From Fragilariopsis cylindrus CCMP1102 (taxonomy: Eukaryota > Bacillariophyta > Bacillariophyceae > Bacillariales > Bacillariaceae): a stretch of DNA of 20,195 nucleotides. The notes below the pieces were generated by a model, which was not told where the DNA came from, searched no databases, and saw only the letters and a program-made list of their open reading frames with translations. The position numbers and the translations under genes were made by a program. Positions within the stretch are counted from its first letter, which is position 1. Every line of letters starts with the position of its first letter. This document shows positions 1-5,930 of the stretch, in pieces. The DNA is taken from the NCBI GenBank assembly GCA_900095095.1, contig FMBT01000059.1, forward strand, positions 1 through 20,195. Direction: 5' to 3'.

Positions 1-387
1 GATGATGCTTTCCCAGATAATTGGTTTAAAAAATAATTACTGTAGCTTGTTTTTTGACAGAACATAAATAGAGATGACAACTATGATAGTAATACTAGTA
101 AGATGTCTAATGATGTTCCCTTATGATCCAATATTCTTCTATAATAGGAATTTAGCGTTGTTATAACACTTCAAGGTATTCAATAATGACAAAAAAAAAT
201 TGAAATTAAAATTGTAGAGAAGGTTCAAATTTACTCGTCTGTTCTTGGTCAGTCGTGATGAGAAAATACTAACATTGAACATTGACACAAAACATCATAA
301 AACATCACATATTTTATCCTTACAGTATTCAGTGTTAGAGACAAACGACCGAATCGAAGGTACAAGAAGCAGAACTGCCGACAAACC
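1..387. other. AT-rich spacer / 5' flank of the SET gene
   Basis: No coding region could be supported here. The sequence is AT-rich with short A runs. It would contain the promoter and 5' leader of the SET-domain gene that starts at 388. A small leftward open frame at its right edge is antisense to the SET gene's signal peptide and looks like a shadow. Confidence 0.6.
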
Positions 388-1788
388 ATGATCATGGTCA
401 CGATATGTTTGCTATGCTTTTTCCTTTTATTTTTGAGCCAACTTGCGACGATAACTGCATTCGTTGTTGATGTACCAAGTACGAGACTTATAAGAGAACA
501 AAGAATCACAAACCATCATCATCATCATCATCATCATCGTTTTTCTCTTTCTTCAGCACCGTCACAGGGATTTGGAGGAACGGCATCATCATCGTCATCA
601 ACTTCGGGGAAGAAGAAAAAAAATACAAAGAAAAAGTACAATTCGAAATCACAATCATACTACCCCGATGTATCGGGAACTACAAAATTGTTATTAGAAT
701 GGCTAGACGAAGAAGAAGTAGAGGGACTGGAAAGTGTAGAAATTGGTTTTAGGAAAAAAGAAGAAGCTGGGGATGGTTTACTACGTGGTGTATTTGCTAA
801 ACGTGACATTCAGGCTGGAGAATATATAATGGCTGTACCGTTTGTATCAACCCTGCTTGTAGATGAATCTTTTGAGGTATCATCATCAGATAATGAGAAA
901 AGTAGTGGCGATAGCGGAAGGGACAATTCTAACCGTCGAACAGGGGAACCAATAGTTGGATTAAGATTCTGGCAAAAATTTCTCAACAAGTCCGACGACA
1001 AGAAAGAAGAAAAATATGAAGCCTATTTGGATTGTATACCATTGACATCTGATGATCCTAACTTTGATAGCACTCCTGATTTTTGGTCAGAAAAGGAAAT
1101 ACAACAATTGGAAGTTCCGATTGTAGTTGAAAATATGTTGTCACGAAAACATGCAATCGCCGGATTGGTAGAAACACCGCAACAAAGCAATGTCAATGGC
1201 AACGACGACAACGTCGACGACGACGACAACGGCGACGTTCCAACTTCAATTTCTACACTTCAACAAGCCTGTTGGATCATGCAGTCACGAGGGTTTTCAA
1301 CATACAAAAAAGCGATAGATTTAGATGGTAATATTGGGTTGCTATCAAGAGTAGTACTAATTCCATTCATAGATATGTTAAACCATGCATCTCGTACACA
1401 ATCAAATGCAGAAATACAAGTCATCGAAACAAAGGAATATGATGAATCATTTTACGCGTTGGTTGCAAATCAACACATTCCAAAAAGAACAGAAATTAAA
1501 GTCAATTATGGTACAGGAGAAGAAACTTCATTCGAATTATTTTGTAGATATGGTTTTTTCGCACCAACAGACGACGATGAATTCTTTCTTGAGAATCAGG
1601 AAAAGGAAAGAGCTGCATTAGAGATGTTACTACTACCAGAAGGTAACACGACGACGTCGCCATGGAGTACAAGTTTAAAGGATGATCAAGATATGATAGG
1701 TACTAAAATTGGTAGAACAGAACCGATGCATTCGATCTTATCTCTTCGAATATACGCCAAAAAATTACTCCTCTCATCATCGAAATAA
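388..1788 (+). CDS. SET-domain protein lysine methyltransferase, Rubisco LSMT/SETD3-like, probably plastid-targeted
   Basis: A 466-residue single-exon protein. Residues 1-24 form a hydrophobic signal peptide ending TITA, followed by Phe25 (ITA/FVV). This matches the signal-plus-transit arrangement of proteins imported into complex diatom plastids. Next come an eight-His run (43-50) and a Ser/Lys-rich stretch. The split SET domain follows: N-terminal part with GVFAKRDIQAGE around 134-145, SRGFS at 300-304, FIDMLNHAS at 327-335 (the NHxC/S cofactor motif), and VNYG near 372-375 with ELFCRYGF at 383-390, the usual end of the LSMT/SETD3 SET fold. An Asp-rich insertion sits at about 270-283. Family members methylate lysine (or histidine, SETD3) on non-histone proteins; the substrate here is unknown. 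The C-terminal substrate-binding region looks short compared with plant LSMT. The first ATG is preferred because it provides the whole signal peptide. Confidence 0.85.
   Translation: MIMVTICLLCFFLLFLSQLATITAFVVDVPSTRLIREQRITNHHHHHHHHRFSLSSAPSQGFGGTASSSSSTSGKKKKNTKKKYNSKSQSYYPDVSGTTKLLLEWLDEEEVEGLESVEIGFRKKEEAGDGLLRGVFAKRDIQAGEYIMAVPFVSTLLVDESFEVSSSDNEKSSGDSGRDNSNRRTGEPIVGLRFWQKFLNKSDDKKEEKYEAYLDCIPLTSDDPNFDSTPDFWSEKEIQQLEVPIVVENMLSRKHAIAGLVETPQQSNVNGNDDNVDDDDNGDVPTSISTLQQACWIMQSRGFSTYKKAIDLDGNIGLLSRVVLIPFIDMLNHASRTQSNAEIQVIETKEYDESFYALVANQHIPKRTEIKVNYGTGEETSFELFCRYGFFAPTDDDEFFLENQEKERAALEMLLLPEGNTTTSPWSTSLKDDQDMIGTKIGRTEPMHSILSLRIYAKKLLLSSSK
514..537 (+). repeat. (CAT)8 microsatellite encoding an eight-His run
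   Basis: Eight uninterrupted CAT codons lie inside the SET gene, just after the presumed plastid-targeting segment. Such a perfect run is likely to be length-variable between strains. Being a trinucleotide repeat it would keep the frame. Confidence 0.9.
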
Positions 1789-1963
1789 CTTAACTTACAT
1801 GTCTTCTAACATTTTAAACAAATTTAAAAACGAATAAACCAATAATCTTCCATTGTGGTATCCTACTGCATTATTAATCTAGTAGATTCTATAGATCTTG
1901 AACTTTCAAATGGATGAGATAGGCATGTCACTTTTAATATTTCTAATGTCAGTACTACAATAG

Positions 1964-2094
1964 TAGAAAAATGATTCCAGCAGGAATAGCCTTCTTATGA
2001 TTATATTAACTGATGATTGGTGATGCTGTTGCTGCTGGTCTTTGTGTGTTGGTGGTCTTAACAGCAACAATCACCTCAGTAATCATTTTTTCTA
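1964..2094. repeat. Imperfect inverted repeat with an internal hairpin
   Basis: TAGAAAAATGATT at 1964-1976 is mirrored by AATCATTTTTTCTA at 2081-2094, differing by one extra T. Inside it, ATTGGTGATGCTGTTGCTG near 2013-2031 pairs imperfectly with CAGCAACAATCACC near 2062-2075. This gives a nested hairpin-like layout of about 130 bp. It could be a decayed small element or a chance fold; no target-site duplication is apparent. Confidence 0.35.
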
Positions 2095-2214
2095 TCAGCT
2101 GGATATATCAAATAATTGGGAAAGTTTTCCTCTTTTCCTCCCTGGTATGTTATATTATGTGATGGTCATATGGATCCAGAGGAAGTGTCTTTATTCCATA
2201 CTACAGTAGGATCA

Positions 2215-2483
2215 GAACTACTACTACAGTATGCGCTCGATAAGAAATACACATTTAAGAAATACACGCTCTATAAGAAATACACCAGATCGGTTTACAC
2301 GTGATTCAACCTGTAGTGGGTCCTGTGTAGTGACTGACTCAATGACACACGATAAAACTCATTGGAATTACCCAAACCCTGGCCGTATGTGAAATCATAA
2401 GAAACACACTCTCCATAAGAAACACACCAAGTCCGAAAATTGGGAGTGTATTTCTTATCGAGCGCATACTGTACTACTACTTC
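2215..2483. mobile_element. MITE-like element: 38-bp terminal inverted repeats and six internal 12-mers
   Basis: The 28 bases at 2225-2252 are exactly the reverse complement of 2446-2473. Extending outward to 2215 and 2483 gives 35 of 38 matches, and all three mismatches are C/G swaps. The 12-mer TAAGAAAYACAC occurs at 2241, 2256, 2274, 2398 and 2416 on the plus strand, and in reverse at 2446-2457. Total length is about 269 bp with no coding capacity. Terminal inverted repeats with subterminal repeated motifs are typical of non-autonomous DNA transposons. I could not see a convincing target-site duplication, so classification as a mobile element is an inference; a long cruciform or paired regulatory array is the alternative. 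Confidence 0.5.
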
Positions 2484-2924
2484 AACATACGACCTCAACA
2501 TATCAAATTATGGCGCGAAGAGCACAGTTAGTGACAACGTGTGAAATTTGGAGCGAGCCAGGCAATGCTCCACATTTAAAAATCTCGCGTGCTTTTTCCG
2601 CACCTCTAAGATGCTAATATTGAGGAGTTACGGTAACTAAACAACGTTATTAGATATAACGGGTACAAGTATGTAAAAGTGATTCTTTACTCACAACACA
2701 ACCTTTATTTGTTGAACAAATAAGATAAGAAAGACAAAAAACTCTCTTTATTATTCTATCGAGCAAGGTACGCAAGACCAACGATCATTCCCTAAAAGTG
2801 TGAAATGAACTATAAACCCTCGTCTTAAGATATATATAGCTTAAAAAAAAAACCCACAGTCCTCCTCGTTGAATGTATGAACGAATGCGAACACGAACGA
2901 ACGATTTCTTAATTTTAGTGTCAT

Positions 2925-2932
2925 TTTGCCGC
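2925..2932 (+). promoter_or_regulatory. E2F-type core upstream of RPA1
   Basis: TTTGCCGC, within TTTTGCCGCCAAG, fits the E2F/DP consensus TTTSSCGC exactly. It lies 217 bases before the RPA1 start codon. RPA genes are S-phase genes under E2F control in plants and animals, so a functional site is plausible. A single 8-base match can also arise by chance. Confidence 0.3.
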
Positions 2933-3148
2933 CAAGAGGATACCTTGTTTACAACGATTTGATTTCGCGTACAATTATATTGAGTGCATTTTACCACGAC
3001 GATTCCTTTACCTTACCACTGTTTATTTTATCTATCTCATCGCTATTTGGGAAACACTTGTAAAAACAGGAAATATCTTTTGATATTTAATTTATACTTA
3101 CAGGACGTCGAGTCGAAAGAAAAAGCAAAAATAAAATAAAATAAAATT

Positions 3149-5137
3149 ATGTCAGCACAATCCTTAACTCAAGATGCTGTTCGTACCCTCATTGGTTCGA
3201 ATGAGGGGCATCAGGATTCGTCCTTTTCTCCTGTATGTCAAATTATTAATATCAAAAATGTTACAAATAAGAATGATGGTAATGATCGTTATCGTATTAT
3301 TTTAAGTGATGGAGTACATTACATTCAGGGTATGGTCGCTACTCAATTAAAACATTTAATGATCGATGGTAGTGTGAAGACTCATAATATTATTCGTATC
3401 AATGAATATATGGTCAATACCGTACAGGCGAAAAAGATTTGTATTATACTAAATTTAGATGTTATTGATACTAGTCCCAGTGAAAAAATCGGCGAACCTG
3501 TTGATATTGAAAAGGTTGGTGCAATAAACTTAATGGCAAATAGTAGTAACAATAATTCGTCATCGAGCACAGCATCTGCTGCTCCGATGTACAATCGTAC
3601 TAATAATAGCAACGCATACAGTGGTAATAATAACAACAACAACAACAACAACAATGGAGGAAGTCCTCCAATGAAAAGTGGTAATCCTTATTCAAGTCCT
3701 GCTAATAAGAATCCGTATAGTAGTGGTCAATCACCATACGGTGGTGGTGGAAATGCTCCCATCGTTCAACAACAAGGAGGTGGTGGTGGTGGTGGTGGTG
3801 GTAGTGGTCCACGGATTACACCAATCTCTCAACTTAATATGTATCAGAATCGTTTTACTATTAAGGCACGTGTTACATCCAAGGGGGATATCAAAACTTG
3901 GTCGAATGCAAAGGGTGAAGGTTGTTTATTATCAATGGAGGTATTAGATGCAAGTGGGTCCGATATCCGTATAACAATGTTTAAGGAGGCTGTTGAAAAA
4001 TGGAATCCATATTTTCACCTTGGTGAGGTTTATACTATTACCGGTGGTCGTCTTAAGGTTGCTAATATGCAATACAATACATGTAAATCACAATTTGAAA
4101 TGACAATTGATGTCAATACTGAAATTGCCAAGGTGGAAGATTCAAATGAAATTAAAACACAAATGTTTGAATTTATTAAGATTGGTAGCTTAGAAGAAAA
4201 GGAAGAAAAATCATATGTTGATATTATTGGTATCGTCCAAGAAGTTGGTGAGGTACAAACTTTGACGAGTAAACGTACCGGAAATGAATTAGTCAAATCG
4301 GATGTCACATTAATTGATGATACTGGTGTACAGGTCCGTTTAACCCTATGGGGTACTACCGCATCAAGTGCAAAGGAAAAACTCGCAGGAGAACCGGTCG
4401 TTGCATTCCGTCGGGCACGTGTTAGTGATTACGGTGGTAAGACATTAAGTGGTGGAGATGTCTTCGTCGAACCGGACGTACCTGAAACAGAAGATATCCG
4501 CCGTTGGTGGAAGTCTCAGGGTAGTCGTAGTGCTCCTGTCAAGTCTCTTTCATCAAGTGGTGGCGCGGGAGGTAAAATGGATAGTTTCAATGATCGTAAG
4601 ACTATTGCTGATATCAAGAATCAACATTTGGGTCAAAATAATGAAAAGGGTGATTATTTAACATTCAAGGCTCATTTTACATTCCTAAAGAAGGACAAGG
4701 AGGGTGGTGCATGGTATACAGCATGTCCCAACAAGGAAGATCCATGCCGTAATCGGTGCAAAATCAACCAGTCCACCGATGGAAGTTACGCATGTGATCG
4801 TTGTCATGGCAATTTTCCTACTTGTGACCGTAAATGGATCTTTTCTGGTACTGTTGCAGATGGGATGGCATCAACATGGGTTAGTGTCTTTGATGAACAG
4901 GGTCAGCAACTATTGGGAACAACAGCCAATGCGATGTTTGAACAATATGAATCGAATCAAGATGAGTACGATGCAACATTTGCTAGGGGTGCCTTTACTG
5001 AATGGGTGTTCAAATGTCGTGTCAAGCAGGAAATGGTCAACGACGAACCACGTATTAAAACTCAAGTCGTTAGGATGGAACCCGTCAATTACGTTACCGA
5101 ATGCAGGGATATGATTGCTGCATTAGAACGAATGTAA
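3149..5137 (+). CDS. RPA1: Replication protein A large subunit (RPA70)
   Basis: A 662-residue single-exon protein; it is the main ssDNA-binding subunit of the RPA heterotrimer, used in replication, repair and recombination. Four OB folds are visible in the standard order. DBD-F is at 1-106. A low-complexity linker with poly-Asn (about 160-169) and poly-Gly (about 210-218) follows. DBD-A is at about 222-322, with RVTSKGDIKTWSNAKGEG nearly matching other eukaryotes. DBD-B is at about 355-455 (VDIIGIV, LTLWG, ARVSDYGG) and DBD-C at about 500-655. The ssDNA-stacking aromatics are kept: Phe278 and Tyr309 in DBD-A, Trp401 and Tyr427 in DBD-B, aligning by motif with human F238, F269, W361 and F386. 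The DBD-C zinc ribbon is present (C526, C533, C549, C552, plus an extra C537). Length is slightly above human (616) because of the linker. Confidence 0.96.
   Translation: MSAQSLTQDAVRTLIGSNEGHQDSSFSPVCQIINIKNVTNKNDGNDRYRIILSDGVHYIQGMVATQLKHLMIDGSVKTHNIIRINEYMVNTVQAKKICIILNLDVIDTSPSEKIGEPVDIEKVGAINLMANSSNNNSSSSTASAAPMYNRTNNSNAYSGNNNNNNNNNNGGSPPMKSGNPYSSPANKNPYSSGQSPYGGGGNAPIVQQQGGGGGGGGGSGPRITPISQLNMYQNRFTIKARVTSKGDIKTWSNAKGEGCLLSMEVLDASGSDIRITMFKEAVEKWNPYFHLGEVYTITGGRLKVANMQYNTCKSQFEMTIDVNTEIAKVEDSNEIKTQMFEFIKIGSLEEKEEKSYVDIIGIVQEVGEVQTLTSKRTGNELVKSDVTLIDDTGVQVRLTLWGTTASSAKEKLAGEPVVAFRRARVSDYGGKTLSGGDVFVEPDVPETEDIRRWWKSQGSRSAPVKSLSSSGGAGGKMDSFNDRKTIADIKNQHLGQNNEKGDYLTFKAHFTFLKKDKEGGAWYTACPNKEDPCRNRCKINQSTDGSYACDRCHGNFPTCDRKWIFSGTVADGMASTWVSVFDEQGQQLLGTTANAMFEQYESNQDEYDATFARGAFTEWVFKCRVKQEMVNDEPRIKTQVVRMEPVNYVTECRDMIAALERM
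3623..3655 (+). repeat. AAC-rich microsatellite encoding poly-Asn in the RPA1 linker
   Basis: A run of AAT/AAC codons, mostly AAC, encodes about ten Asn residues in the flexible linker between DBD-F and DBD-A. It is likely to vary in length without affecting the OB folds. Confidence 0.8.
3779..3802 (+). repeat. (GGT)8 microsatellite encoding poly-Gly in the RPA1 linker
   Basis: Eight consecutive GGT codons encode a glycine run immediately before DBD-A. It acts as a flexible tether and is a candidate for length polymorphism. Confidence 0.85.
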
Positions 5138-5930
5138 GAAAGAAGAAGAAGAAGAAGAAAAAATGAGTAAAGATGGAATAAGAGAATAAAAAGAGAAATA
5201 TTAGTAGTAGTAGGTATATAGTGACGACCGGGATTTTGATTGGTTGTTTTGCTCTCATCTATCAAGACATAGGGGATCAAGTTTGTAGGTTACTTGCTTG
5301 AGCACAGGAGAGAGATAATAATATGTATACGATAACTAACTACTACATACAATTAATATACATTAATACTAATAATAATACATAAAATAATAATAATTAA
5401 AAAATGATTGATCGATCTATTTTTCTTTTTTTACTATACAATTTTTCCTGTACTGGAAATAAATGAATACATACCTCACTTTAATCGTTTTGTATTATTA
5501 TATTTAGTGAAAGGTTGTACAATTGTATTGATTGTTGACGGTATGGCTGTGTGTGCTTATAACTTTTAATACACAATACAAAAGAAGTAGTAGCTAGAAT
5601 TTTATAAGGCGCCAAACACGACTGATTTTGAGCTAGATTAGTTTCTTTTTAAAACTAACTGCAGAAGGCCAGAAAAGGAATGAGAATAAAAATTGGCGCG
5701 AAGTTTAGTCCGCGCACGCCATTTTTTAATGATCAAACACAAAAAGCAATCTCAATATATAACCGTATTTCGTATTTGTCAACGACGCAAACCAACCAAG
5801 AACAACGAGAAGAAGGAATCAATCGAACATCATTAACACAAGAATTACAGTTATAATTATAAAGAAAGTCACCTAACACAACCTTGTTTACGCAGTCATC
5901 CACCAAGACTAGAACTGATAGAAAAACAAA
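5138..5930. other. Spacer between RPA1 and the SIM-motif protein gene
   Basis: No supported gene. The left part is a purine-rich RPA1 3' region with AATAAA at 5185-5190, followed by an AT-rich stretch. The right part (from about 5600) holds GC-containing motifs in otherwise AT-rich DNA: GGCGCCAAA at 5609-5617, TTGGCGCGAA at 5693-5702 and CCGCGCACGCC near 5710-5720. It is most likely the promoter of the gene starting at 5931. Confidence 0.6.
5609..5617 (-). promoter_or_regulatory. E2F-type core upstream of the SIM-motif protein gene
   Basis: GGCGCCAAA reads TTTGGCGCC on the minus strand, an exact TTTSSCGC match about 315 bases upstream of the start at 5931. A second near-match, TTGGCGCGAA, lies at 5693-5702. 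The pair resembles promoters of S-phase genes, but no expression evidence is available. Confidence 0.3.

Larger units (their letters stand above)
1789..3148. other. 1.36-kb spacer between the SET gene and RPA1 with two inverted-repeat structures
   Basis: No supported gene. An AATAAA lies 45 bases after the SET stop (1833-1838) and could be a polyadenylation signal. The middle contains two inverted-repeat structures (1964-2094 and 2215-2483), annotated separately. The right part is the RPA1 promoter region and carries an E2F-type core at 2925-2932. Short open frames here (for example around 2116-2304 and 2295-2501) merely read through the inverted repeats. Confidence 0.65.

Noticed and set aside
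249..509. Leftward 86-codon frame
   Set aside because: Antisense to the SET gene's signal peptide and His run; no start context or composition of its own.
2215..2483. CRISPR-like array of the TAAGAAAYACAC 12-mers
   Set aside because: Spacing is irregular, copies occur in both orientations and the context is eukaryotic; the inverted-repeat element explains them.
3194..3205. GGTTCGAAT resembling a tRNA T-arm
   Set aside because: It lies inside RPA1 coding sequence and no cloverleaf can be formed around it.
3382..3654. Leftward frame rich in Leu, resembling a membrane protein
   Set aside because: The Leu run is the antisense of the AAC/AAT repeats in RPA1.
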